Source: an uncultured Lachnospiraceae bacterium (GTDB lineage: Bacteria > Bacillota > Clostridia > Lachnospirales > Lachnospiraceae). Taken from it: DNA of 48,967 bases. The stretch is from the NCBI GenBank assembly GCA_934402515.1, contig CAKRTZ010000014.1, forward strand, positions 1 through 48,967. The letters are read 5' to 3'. Both the position numbers and the translations under genes were made by a program. The notes under the pieces are model-generated. The model ran no database searches and was not told where the DNA came from. It saw only the letters and a list, made by a program, of their open reading frames with translations. Below, in pieces: positions 15,929 to 23,551 of the stretch (its first letter is position 1; each line of letters opens with the position of its first letter).

Positions 15929-17047
15929 TTAGATTACGAAACGATCCCCCTGCTCCATAACAATCTTGATTTCATCCTCACCCTTATGATAGGTGTTGGC
16001 GCGGATCGTATCTCTGCTTTCTACGATGCAATTCTCGATGTGCGTATTGTCCCCTATGTACACATCATTTAAAATGATGGAATTCTTGATGTAACAGTTA
16101 TTTCCAATATATGCTTTTTTGAAAACCACAGAATCTTCCACGGTTCCGTTAATGATGCAGCCACTGGAAATCAGGCTGTTTCGTACCTGGGAACCGGGAT
16201 TGTATTTCGCCGGGGGTAAATCATCCACTTTGGAATAAATGTCCGGGTACTGCTTGAAGAAATAATCCCGGATCTCCGGTTGCAGGAAATCCATATTGGT
16301 TTTGAAATAATCCTCTACAGAAGCAATATTTCTCCAGTATTCTTTCATCTTATATCCGTAGATCTTCTTTACATCCTTGTAACGGATGAGAATATCCTTC
16401 ACGAAGTCATACCGGTCTTCCCGGGCACACTGTTCAATCATTTCAATAAGCTGACGGCGACGGATGACATAAATACCGCAGGACACAGTGTTGGACTTGG
16501 CGAGAAGCGGCTTCTCTTCAAATTCTTCAATACGACATTCCTCGTTCATCTTGATCGTCCCAAAACGCTCCACATCTGAACTGTCTGCCATGTCCGCGCA
16601 CACCACTGTGACATCTGCCTTTTTCTCAATGTGATATTCCAGTACTTTATTGTAGTCCAGTTTGTAGATGCCATCCCCGGAGGCAATGACTACGTAGGGT
16701 TCATGACTGTTCTTCAAAAAAGAAAGGTTCTGATAGATCGCATCTGCCGTACCACGATACCAGAAATTATTCTCTGCAGTTATGGTAGGAGTAAATACAT
16801 ACAGACCTCCCTGTTTTCTTCCGAAATCCCACCATTTGGAAGAACTGAGGTGTTCGTTCAGGCTCTTGGCATTGTACTGTGTTAACACACCAACTTTCCC
16901 GATATGGGAATTGGACATGTTGCTCAGTGCAAAGTCAATGCTACGGTAACTTCCTGCAACGGGCATCGCACACACCGCACGCTTTTTGGAGAGTTCCTTC
17001 ATTCTGTAATTGTTTCCGCCTGCTAATATGATACCGATTGCTCTCAC
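15929..17047 (-). CDS. glgD: GlgD, ADP-glucose pyrophosphorylase regulatory-type subunit
   Basis: 372 aa. A nucleotidyltransferase fold plus a C-terminal left-handed beta-helix with hexapeptide repeats (about 280-365). The catalytic loop is altered: GGNNYRMKELSKKRAV replaces the GGxGxRLxxLTxxxAKP of active enzymes, consistent with GlgD being a non-catalytic partner that modulates GlgC in Firmicutes. The start is GTG, in a GTGA overlap with the glgC stop (17044-17047), which points to translational coupling and 1:1 assembly. spoVG follows 20 nt later. Confidence 0.95.
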   Translation of the reverse strand: MRAIGIILAGGNNYRMKELSKKRAVCAMPVAGSYRSIDFALSNMSNSHIGKVGVLTQYNAKSLNEHLSSSKWWDFGRKQGGLYVFTPTITAENNFWYRGTADAIYQNLSFLKNSHEPYVVIASGDGIYKLDYNKVLEYHIEKKADVTVVCADMADSSDVERFGTIKMNEECRIEEFEEKPLLAKSNTVSCGIYVIRRRQLIEMIEQCAREDRYDFVKDILIRYKDVKKIYGYKMKEYWRNIASVEDYFKTNMDFLQPEIRDYFFKQYPDIYSKVDDLPPAKYNPGSQVRNSLISSGCIINGTVEDSVVFKKAYIGNNCYIKNSIILNDVYIGDNTHIENCIVESRDTIRANTYHKGEDEIKIVMEQGDRFVI

Positions 17048-18318
17048 AACTTGTCACCTGCCTTTATCAAAGATTTGCCGCTTGCAAGGGCGTTCTCCTG
17101 GTAATCCTCCTTGGAAGTCACACCGGAGATTACCGTGTTCTTACCTACGGTTACCTCGTCAGGAATCACACTCTTCTCACCGATGGTCACCAGACCGTGA
17201 TTGTAAATACCTGCGTTGAGATCGTTGTCCACCTCTTCACCAATTCCCAGCTTAACGCCCTGGCCGATGGAAACATCTTCTGCAACAATGGCTTTATTAA
17301 TCTCACAATTTTTATCGATGACCGTATGATTCATAATAATAGAATCACGAACCACGGTATCCTCACCGATGGTTACACCGCATCCGATGACAGAGTTGTA
17401 AATCTTACCTCTGATATCCGATCCTTCACCGATGATGCTGCGCTCTACCACACTGTCTGCGGATATGTACTGCGGCGGCAGGATATCACTTTTTGTATAA
17501 ATCTTCCAGTATTCCTCGTACAGGTTAAACTCCGGTACGATATCGATCAGTTCCATATTGGCTTCCCAATAGGAATTCAAAGTGCCTACATCTTTCCAAT
17601 AACCGTTAAACTCGTAGGCATATAACGGCATGTGACGTTCATGACAATAAGGAATGACATGTTTTCCGAAATCTAATGCCGGCTGGTCTGCCATGGCAAT
17701 GAGGCTTTCTTTCAGCGTCTTCCAGTTGAAAATGTAAATACCCATAGATGCCAGATTGCTTCTGGGATGCTCCGGTTTCTCCTCAAATTCCTGAATCTTG
17801 CGGTTCTCATCCGCAATGACAATTCCGAACCGGCTTGCTTCCTCCATGGGAACAGGCATAACCGCAATGGTCACTTCCGCCCCGTTTGCCTTATGGAAGT
17901 CCAGCATCACCTCATAGTCCATCTTGTAGATGTGATCTCCCGACAGAATCAGCACATATTCCGGATTATAGTTCTCCATGTATGCCAGATTCTGATAGAT
18001 GGCATTCGCCGTGCCGGTGTACCATTCCGTGTTTCCGATTTTCTCGTAGGGGGGTAAAACAGTAACTCCACCAATATTTCGGTCCAAATCCCAGGGAATA
18101 CCAATTCCAATGTGTGTATTGAGACGCAGCGGCTGATACTGTGTCAGTACACCCACCGTGTCCACGCCCGAGTTAATGCAGTTGCTGAGCGGGAAATCTA
18201 TAATTCGATATTTCCCTCCGAATGCCACCGCCGGTTTCGCCATCTTGGAAGTCAGTACCCCTAATCTACTGCCTTGTCCACCAGCGAGAAGCATTGCAAT
18301 CATCTCTTTTTTTATCAT
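17044..18318 (-). CDS. glgC: Glucose-1-phosphate adenylyltransferase (ADP-glucose pyrophosphorylase)
   Basis: 424 aa. It makes ADP-glucose from glucose-1-phosphate and ATP, the committed step of bacterial glycogen synthesis. The active loop LLAGGQGSRLGVLTSKMAKPAV (about 11-32), GTANAIYQN, LSGDHIYKMDY with the catalytic Asp, and FEEKPEHPRSN are intact, followed by a C-terminal beta-helix. The start ATG at 18318 follows AGAGAGGTGATG. A promoter lies at 18379-18407. It overlaps glgD by 4 nt. No glgA, glgB or glgP is in the window, so the rest of the pathway must lie elsewhere. Confidence 0.97.
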   Translation of the reverse strand: MIKKEMIAMLLAGGQGSRLGVLTSKMAKPAVAFGGKYRIIDFPLSNCINSGVDTVGVLTQYQPLRLNTHIGIGIPWDLDRNIGGVTVLPPYEKIGNTEWYTGTANAIYQNLAYMENYNPEYVLILSGDHIYKMDYEVMLDFHKANGAEVTIAVMPVPMEEASRFGIVIADENRKIQEFEEKPEHPRSNLASMGIYIFNWKTLKESLIAMADQPALDFGKHVIPYCHERHMPLYAYEFNGYWKDVGTLNSYWEANMELIDIVPEFNLYEEYWKIYTKSDILPPQYISADSVVERSIIGEGSDIRGKIYNSVIGCGVTIGEDTVVRDSIIMNHTVIDKNCEINKAIVAEDVSIGQGVKLGIGEEVDNDLNAGIYNHGLVTIGEKSVIPDEVTVGKNTVISGVTSKEDYQENALASGKSLIKAGDKL

Positions 18319-18378
18319 GTCATCACCTCTCTGGTCGATTTATACATCACTTTTATGCATATTGTATGATGTGAATAG

Positions 18379-18407
18379 ATTATAACACAATATGGAATAA
18401 AAGTGAA
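18379..18407 (-). promoter_or_regulatory. Promoter of glgC-glgD-spoVG
   Basis: On the minus strand TTCACT (18402-18407), a 17-nt spacer and a perfect TATAAT (18379-18384) sit about 60 nt before the glgC start. Confidence 0.65.
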
Positions 18408-18524
18408 TCATTATTACAAGCTTTTTGCCGAAAATGAATATAAAATATGGTAAAAAAATACAAATAATATATACAAATTCCATCGGCATTCTCTTCTTTA
18501 TTTTTCACTTTCTCGCTTTGGCAT

Positions 18525-18553
18525 TTGTCTTTTTGCGCAGAACTGCGTATAAT
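18525..18553 (+). promoter_or_regulatory. Promoter of murC
   Basis: TTGTCT (18525-18530), 17-nt spacer, perfect TATAAT (18548-18553), 22 nt before the chosen murC start. Confidence 0.75.
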
Positions 18554-18575
18554 GAGTAAGAAGGGAGTTATCATC

Positions 18576-19955
18576 ATGTACGAAATTAATTTTAAAAATA
18601 AACAACACATTTACTTCATTGGTATCGGCGGCATCAGCATGAGCGGTCTGGCAGAAATTCTTCTGACGGAAGGTTTCCAGGTATCCGGCTCTGACTCCAA
18701 GCGTTCTCCGCTCACAGAGGGACTGGAAAAAAACGGGGCTGTCATACATTATGGTCAACGGGCCGAAAATATTACTAAAAATATTGATGTGGTGGTATTT
18801 ACCAGTGCCATCCACCCGGATAACCCGGAATATGCCAAGGCTGTGGAATATGGAATTCCTCTTTTATCCCGGGCAGAGCTGTTGGGACAGCTGATGCGCA
18901 ATTACAAATTACCGGTAGCCATCAGTGGCACCCATGGCAAGACTACCACGACTTCCATGGTCTCTGAGATTCTGCTGCAGGCAGGTACTGATCCCACCCT
19001 TTCTATCGGGGGCATCTTAAAAACCATCGGAGGCAATATCCGTGTTGGCGGTTCCCAGTATTTCGTCACAGAGGCCTGTGAATACACCAACAGCTTTTTA
19101 AGCTTTTTCCCCAAATACAGCATTATCTTAAATATAGAAGCAGACCATCTGGATTTCTTCAAGGATCTGGCAGACATCCGCAATTCTTTTCATCGCTTTG
19201 CCTGCCTGCTTCCCGCAGACGGTGCGCTGATCATCAACGGTGAGATTGACCATGTGGAAGAGATCACCAGGGATGTGGCCTGTCCTGTTATCACTTACGG
19301 TGCCGATCCTTCCTTCGATTATCACCCGGAGGATATTTCCTGGGACGAACTGGGTCACGCCTCTTTCACTTTAGTGAAAAAGGATGGCACCCACCGTGCT
19401 TTCTCGCTGAAAGTTCCCGGAGAGCACAATATTTACAATGCCTGTGCTGCCATTGCCCTGGCGGATCTGTTTGCCATCGACACGGAAGACATCCGTACGG
19501 CCCTGTTACATTTCACAGGCACGGATCGGCGTTTTGAGTATAAGGGGGAAGTAAACGGAATTACCATCATTGATGACTACGCCCATCATCCCACCGAAAT
19601 TGCAGCAACACTGAAAGCTGCCGCCAACTATCCCCACAAAACCCTATGGTGCATCTTCCAGCCCCATACCTATACCCGCACCAAATCCTTCATGAAGGAG
19701 TTTGCCCAGGCATTATTCCTTGCGGATCATGTCATTCTCGCTGACATCTATCCGGCACGAGAGACGGATAATCTGGGCATCAGTTCTGAAACTCTTCAAA
19801 AAGAGCTGTTAGCCCTTGGTGCGAACTGTACCTATCTTCCTTCTTTTGAAGAAATCGAAAATTATGTATTGGAAAATTGCACAAGCGGTGATTTGTTGAT
19901 AACTATGGGTGCTGGGGATGTGGTTAAAATCGGCGAAAACCTGTTAAAAAAATAA
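18576..19955 (+). CDS. murC: UDP-N-acetylmuramate-L-alanine ligase
   Basis: 459 aa. It adds L-alanine to UDP-N-acetylmuramic acid using ATP, the first amino-acid step of peptidoglycan precursor synthesis. The N-terminal Rossmann motif IYFIGIGGISMSGLA (12-26), the ATP loop GTHGKTTTTSM (118-128), EACEYTNSFL, NIEADHLDFF and DDYAHHPTEI are all as in the family. The frame extends to 18525, but the ATG at 18576 follows AAGGGAG and places the Rossmann motif at its usual position, while the earlier codons overlap the promoter. A strong terminator follows 8 nt after the stop. Confidence 0.97.
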   Translation: MYEINFKNKQHIYFIGIGGISMSGLAEILLTEGFQVSGSDSKRSPLTEGLEKNGAVIHYGQRAENITKNIDVVVFTSAIHPDNPEYAKAVEYGIPLLSRAELLGQLMRNYKLPVAISGTHGKTTTTSMVSEILLQAGTDPTLSIGGILKTIGGNIRVGGSQYFVTEACEYTNSFLSFFPKYSIILNIEADHLDFFKDLADIRNSFHRFACLLPADGALIINGEIDHVEEITRDVACPVITYGADPSFDYHPEDISWDELGHASFTLVKKDGTHRAFSLKVPGEHNIYNACAAIALADLFAIDTEDIRTALLHFTGTDRRFEYKGEVNGITIIDDYAHHPTEIAATLKAAANYPHKTLWCIFQPHTYTRTKSFMKEFAQALFLADHVILADIYPARETDNLGISSETLQKELLALGANCTYLPSFEEIENYVLENCTSGDLLITMGAGDVVKIGENLLKK

Positions 19956-20080
19956 TTATCCACAATATCCACATTGTTTATCCGTTTCTGTTGAGGATAA
20001 CAATGTGGATATTTTTTGTGAAAAATACTTGACCCTGCCGCCCTTCTCCACATTTTTCTTTTTTATCCACATTATCCACA
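19956..20080. promoter_or_regulatory. Cluster of six DnaA-box-like sites
   Basis: Three exact TTATCCACA boxes lie at 19956-19964, 20063-20071 and 20072-20080. One-mismatch boxes are at 19965-19973 (ATATCCACA), 20004-20012 (ATATCCACA on the minus strand) and 20044-20052 (TTCTCCACA). Two pairs abut head to tail (19956-19973 and 20063-20080). TTATCCACA is the consensus box recognised by bacterial DnaA. The cluster lies between murC and dnaD-dnaI, so DnaA control of the primosome genes or a DnaA-titrating site is plausible. It is not next to dnaA/dnaN, so it is not evidence for oriC. Two of the six boxes are arms of the terminator stem, so they may be partly coincidental. Confidence 0.6.
19964..20017 (+). 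terminator. Intrinsic terminator after murC
   Basis: AATATCCACATTGT (19964-19977) pairs with ACAATGTGGATATT (20000-20013), extended by TATCC/GGATA after a bulged T, around an 11-nt loop, followed by a run of T. It overlaps DnaA-box-like sequences. Confidence 0.85.
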
Positions 20081-20125
20081 TTTTTCCTGTTTTTTGTGCT
20101 TCCGTCTTTTCCGTCAAAATGCCGA

Positions 20126-20154
20126 TTCCCATTTAGAAACCCTCATGCTATAAT
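20126..20154 (+). promoter_or_regulatory. Promoter of the dnaD-loader-prs unit
   Basis: An extended -10 TGCTATAAT (perfect TATAAT at 20149-20154) lies 17 nt after a weak -35 TTCCCA (20126-20131). It sits just downstream of the DnaA-box cluster and 31 nt before the dnaD start. Confidence 0.65.
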
Positions 20155-20185
20155 CTCTGATGAATTAGAGAGATGGGAGATTGAA

Positions 20186-21277
20186 ATGGGGAGAATTACA
20201 ATTTATAACGATGTATATGCCAACAGCACTGCTGTTTCCAATTGCTTTATTGATACTTATATGAAAGATGCCAACGATGCACAGCTGAAGGTATATCTCT
20301 ACCTTCTTCGTATGCTGGGCTCTGGCATGTCCACCAGTGTGTCTGATATTGCGGACAAGTTCAATCACACGGAAAAAGATGTATTGCGCGCACTTCAATA
20401 CTGGGAGAAAATGAATCTGCTCTCCCTGGATTATGACAGCGATAAATCCCTGTCCGGCATCCATCTGTTTGACATGAACAGTACCCGTCCGGCAGAAGCT
20501 CCGGTTCAGGATCAGCACGCTTCCGTTAACCGGCCGATTGCTCCTGTTGTGTCCATCACATCCCGCACAACGGTTGTTCCGAAATCAGAGAATACCTCTG
20601 TCACTGCAAAAGATCCCTATGTAAAACCGGATTACACCTTAGATCAACTCAAGGATTTTAAAAACCGCCAGGATACTGCACAATTACTTTTCATTACAGA
20701 GCAATATCTGGGGAAGACACTGACCCCCACAGAGATTAAAACAATTTTCTTTATGCATGACCAGCTGCATTTTTCTGAAGATCTGATTGATTTTCTGCTG
20801 CAGTACTGCGTCGGACGCGGAAAAAAAGACTTCCGATACATAGAAAAAGTAGCTGTCAACTGGGCTATGGCAGGCGTTACCACTCCCAAGGAAGCAGAAC
20901 AGTTTACCTACAAATACGACAAAACCGTTTATTCTATTATGAATGCCCTGGGTAAAAACTCCGCTCCCACCAATCGGGAGGTGGATTACATCAATCGCTG
21001 GACCCGGGAATATGCCTTCACTGAGGATATCATTCTGGAGGCCTGTGCCCGCACCGTACTGGCAACTGACAAACACCGTTTTGAATATGCAGAGGGGATT
21101 CTCTCCAGCTGGCGTCAGGCAAATGTTCACTCGCCTAAGGACATTGCGCAACTGGATGCTGTTTACCAGAAAAAGAAAGCTGTTCAGCCTAAAACTGTGA
21201 CAACCAATAAATTCAATCAGTTCACCCAGAACTCTTATGATTTTGATGAACTGGAGCATGAGATTCTCAGCAACTAG
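20186..21277 (+). CDS. dnaD: DnaD-domain primosome protein
   Basis: 363 aa. DnaD/DnaB-type proteins remodel DNA and help load the replicative helicase at the origin and at restart forks in low-GC Firmicutes. An N-terminal winged-helix-like segment (about 20-90, YMKDANDAQLKVYLYLLRML...) is followed by a variable linker (about 95-165) and two DnaD-type helical domains. The last carries the NREVDYINRW ... EYAEGILSSWRQANVHSPKDI pattern. The frame is open from 20096, but the ATG at 20186 follows GGGAG and the promoter lies upstream of it. The helicase-loader gene starts 23 nt after its stop, supporting joint function. Confidence 0.9.
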   Translation: MGRITIYNDVYANSTAVSNCFIDTYMKDANDAQLKVYLYLLRMLGSGMSTSVSDIADKFNHTEKDVLRALQYWEKMNLLSLDYDSDKSLSGIHLFDMNSTRPAEAPVQDQHASVNRPIAPVVSITSRTTVVPKSENTSVTAKDPYVKPDYTLDQLKDFKNRQDTAQLLFITEQYLGKTLTPTEIKTIFFMHDQLHFSEDLIDFLLQYCVGRGKKDFRYIEKVAVNWAMAGVTTPKEAEQFTYKYDKTVYSIMNALGKNSAPTNREVDYINRWTREYAFTEDIILEACARTVLATDKHRFEYAEGILSSWRQANVHSPKDIAQLDAVYQKKKAVQPKTVTTNKFNQFTQNSYDFDELEHEILSN

Positions 21278-21300
21278 ATGCAGGAAAAGGAGATCCATCC

Positions 21301-22272
21301 GTGGCACTTACCAATTCGCAATACAATTCCATCATCCGTGGTTATGAAGCGGCTCAAAACCGCAACCACCAGATCCATATGGAACGCAGGGATGAAGTAT
21401 ACCGTGAGATTCCTTCCTATGAAGCATTGGAGCAGGAAATTTCCACCTGTTCCGTAGCCTGTGGCAAACGGCTTCTGGAGGGAGATTCCCATGCCCTGGA
21501 AGAATTAAAAACCAAGCTTGCCGCTCTTCGTGCCCAGAAGTCTGCGCTTCTTGCTGCACATCACTTTCCTGCTGATTATCTGGAGCCCATCTATGATTGC
21601 CCTGACTGCAAGGATACCGGTTACATCGATGGGCAGAAATGTCACTGCTTTAAGCAGCAGATGATCACATTACTGTATGAACAGTCCAATATTCAGGAAC
21701 TCCTCACCTCTGAAAACTTCAACACCCTCTCCTACAGCTACTATTCCGGAGAGGATCTGACACGTTTTCAGAATGCAGTTCTTACCTGTCAGAACTTTAT
21801 CAACAATTTTAATTCTGACTACCACAATCTGTTTTTCTATGGAACAGTGGGGACAGGAAAATCCTTCCTCTCCTGCTGTGTCTCCAAAGAATTACTGGAA
21901 CGGGGGCATTCCGTCCTCTATTTCAGTGCTGCTGCCCTGTTCGAGACCCTGTCTCGCAATTCATTTTCCTATAAATCAAAAGAAGAACTTTACAATATCT
22001 GCGAAGACTTATATAATTGTGACCTGGTGATAATAGATGATCTGGGCACAGAGTTAACCAATAATTTTGTGGCAACACAGCTTTTTACACTGCTTAATGA
22101 ACGGCATCTGCGTAAAAAGTCTACCATTATTTCCACCAATTTATCTCTGGAAGAGCTGCGTAATCGCTATTCCGACCGTATTTTTTCCAGAATTACCAGC
22201 CACTATGAAGTGTGTAAGCTAACCGGACCGGATATCCGGATGCAAAAAAAACGTATGCTAAACAGAAAGTGA
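21301..22272 (+). CDS. DnaC/DnaI-type helicase loader ATPase
   Basis: 323 aa. An AAA+ ATPase that loads the replicative DNA helicase. The N-terminal half is helical and ends in a zinc-binding cluster CPDCKDTGYIDGQKCHC (about 100-116), as in DnaI. The AAA+ core has Walker A GTVGTGKS, Walker B LVIIDDLGTE, sensor STNLSLEELRNRYSDRIFSR with the arginine finger region. Start is GTG at 21301 after AAAGGAG. It is directly downstream of dnaD and 9 nt before prs. By context it is the DnaI equivalent, although such genes are usually annotated dnaC. Confidence 0.93.
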   Translation: MALTNSQYNSIIRGYEAAQNRNHQIHMERRDEVYREIPSYEALEQEISTCSVACGKRLLEGDSHALEELKTKLAALRAQKSALLAAHHFPADYLEPIYDCPDCKDTGYIDGQKCHCFKQQMITLLYEQSNIQELLTSENFNTLSYSYYSGEDLTRFQNAVLTCQNFINNFNSDYHNLFFYGTVGTGKSFLSCCVSKELLERGHSVLYFSAAALFETLSRNSFSYKSKEELYNICEDLYNCDLVIIDDLGTELTNNFVATQLFTLLNERHLRKKSTIISTNLSLEELRNRYSDRIFSRITSHYEVCKLTGPDIRMQKKRMLNRK

Positions 22273-22281
22273 GGTTCCTTC

Positions 22282-23469
22282 ATGCCTAAGCGCGAAGAAA
22301 AGAGAAACTTGGAAACAATTCCTGCCGGTTCCCTCGGCATCATTCCTTTGGAGGGATGTAAATCTCTGGGAGAAAAGGTTGACTACTATCTTGTAAAATG
22401 GAGAACAGAACGTGAAAGCGAGCACAAAGACTCTCTTGCTTTTGCAGGCTATCAGCGTGATTCCTATATTGTAAGTACCAAAGTACCCCGTTTCGGCTCC
22501 GGTGAGGCAAAGGGTGTCATCAACCAGTCCGTCCGCGGTGACGACCTCTATATTCTGGTGGATGTATGTAACCACAGCCTTACCTATTCTCTGTGCGGCG
22601 AAGTGAATCATATGTCTCCCGATGATCATTATCAGGATTTAAAGAGAATTATCTCCGCAGTAGGCGGAAAGGCAAGACGAATCACTGTAATCATGCCTTT
22701 CCTCTATGAGAGCAGACAGCATAAGAGAAGCGGACGTGAGTCTTTAGACTGCGCCATCGCTTTACAGGAATTAGTTCATATGGGAGTTGACAATATTATC
22801 ACCTTCGATGCCCACGATCCTCGTGTGCAGAATGCAATTCCTCTTCACGGTTTTGAAACCATTCAGCCTGCTTACCAGTTCATCAAAGGTCTGCTTCGCA
22901 ATGTAAAAGGCCTGGAAATTGATTCTGACCACATGATGGTCATCAGCCCGGATGAAGGCGGTATGGGCCGTGCAATTTACATTGCCAACGTACTGGGACT
23001 GGATATGGGTATGTTCTATAAGAGAAGAGACTATACCCGCGTTGTAAATGGACGCAACCCTATTGTTGCCCATGAGTTCTTAGGAACCAGCGTAGAGGGA
23101 AAAGACATGATCATCATCGATGACATGATTTCCTCCGGCGAAAGCGTACTGGAAGTTGCCGCTGCCCTGAAAGCACGCAAAGCACGAAACATCTTCGTAT
23201 TCTCTACTTTCGGTTTGTTTACCAGCGGTCTGGACAAGTTTGATGAGGCCTATGCAAATGGCAGCATCACCCGCGTACTGACTACCAATCTGGTTTATCA
23301 GACTCCTGAACTTTTGGAGCGCGAGTGGTATATCAACTGCGACTTAAGTAAATATATTGCATATATTATTGATACCTTAAATCATGATACTTCCATCAGC
23401 GATCTGCTCAATCCTGTTGAGCGTATCCAGAGTATCGTAACCCGCTATAAAAATGGAGAACTGGATTAA
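22282..23469 (+). CDS. prs: Ribose-phosphate pyrophosphokinase, long divergent form
   Basis: 395 aa, versus about 315 for classical Prs. It would make PRPP from ribose-5-phosphate and ATP for nucleotide, His and Trp synthesis. The PRPP-binding loop MIIIDDMISSGES, the FLYESRQHKRSGRESLD stretch (equivalent of the ATP-binding Arg region) and TFDAHDPRVQNAI (equivalent of the DLHAxQIQGFF metal region, but clearly different) are visible. About 70 extra residues at the N-terminus and a longer C-terminus distinguish it. Start ATG 22282 is 9 nt after the helicase-loader stop. A UUCG-loop terminator follows. Confidence 0.9.
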   Translation: MPKREEKRNLETIPAGSLGIIPLEGCKSLGEKVDYYLVKWRTERESEHKDSLAFAGYQRDSYIVSTKVPRFGSGEAKGVINQSVRGDDLYILVDVCNHSLTYSLCGEVNHMSPDDHYQDLKRIISAVGGKARRITVIMPFLYESRQHKRSGRESLDCAIALQELVHMGVDNIITFDAHDPRVQNAIPLHGFETIQPAYQFIKGLLRNVKGLEIDSDHMMVISPDEGGMGRAIYIANVLGLDMGMFYKRRDYTRVVNGRNPIVAHEFLGTSVEGKDMIIIDDMISSGESVLEVAAALKARKARNIFVFSTFGLFTSGLDKFDEAYANGSITRVLTTNLVYQTPELLEREWYINCDLSKYIAYIIDTLNHDTSISDLLNPVERIQSIVTRYKNGELD

Positions 23470-23498
23470 TTTGATATTTGATTCCCCAAATCAAAGGA

Positions 23499-23545
23499 GA
23501 AACCGTCTTGTCTTCGGACAGGACGGTTTCTTCTTTCTGTTGATT
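23499..23545 (+). terminator. Intrinsic terminator after prs
   Basis: GAAACCGTCTTGTC (23499-23512) and GACAGGACGGTTTC (23517-23530) form a 14-bp stem with one G-T wobble and a TTCG tetraloop, followed by TTCTTTC and later a T-run. Confidence 0.9.
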
Positions 23546-23551
23546 CTTTTT

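Noticed and set aside
19956..20080. Chromosomal origin of replication
   Set aside because: DnaA boxes are present, but dnaA, dnaN, rpmH or gyrase genes are not, and there is no AT-rich unwinding block or trio-like repeat that I could identify.
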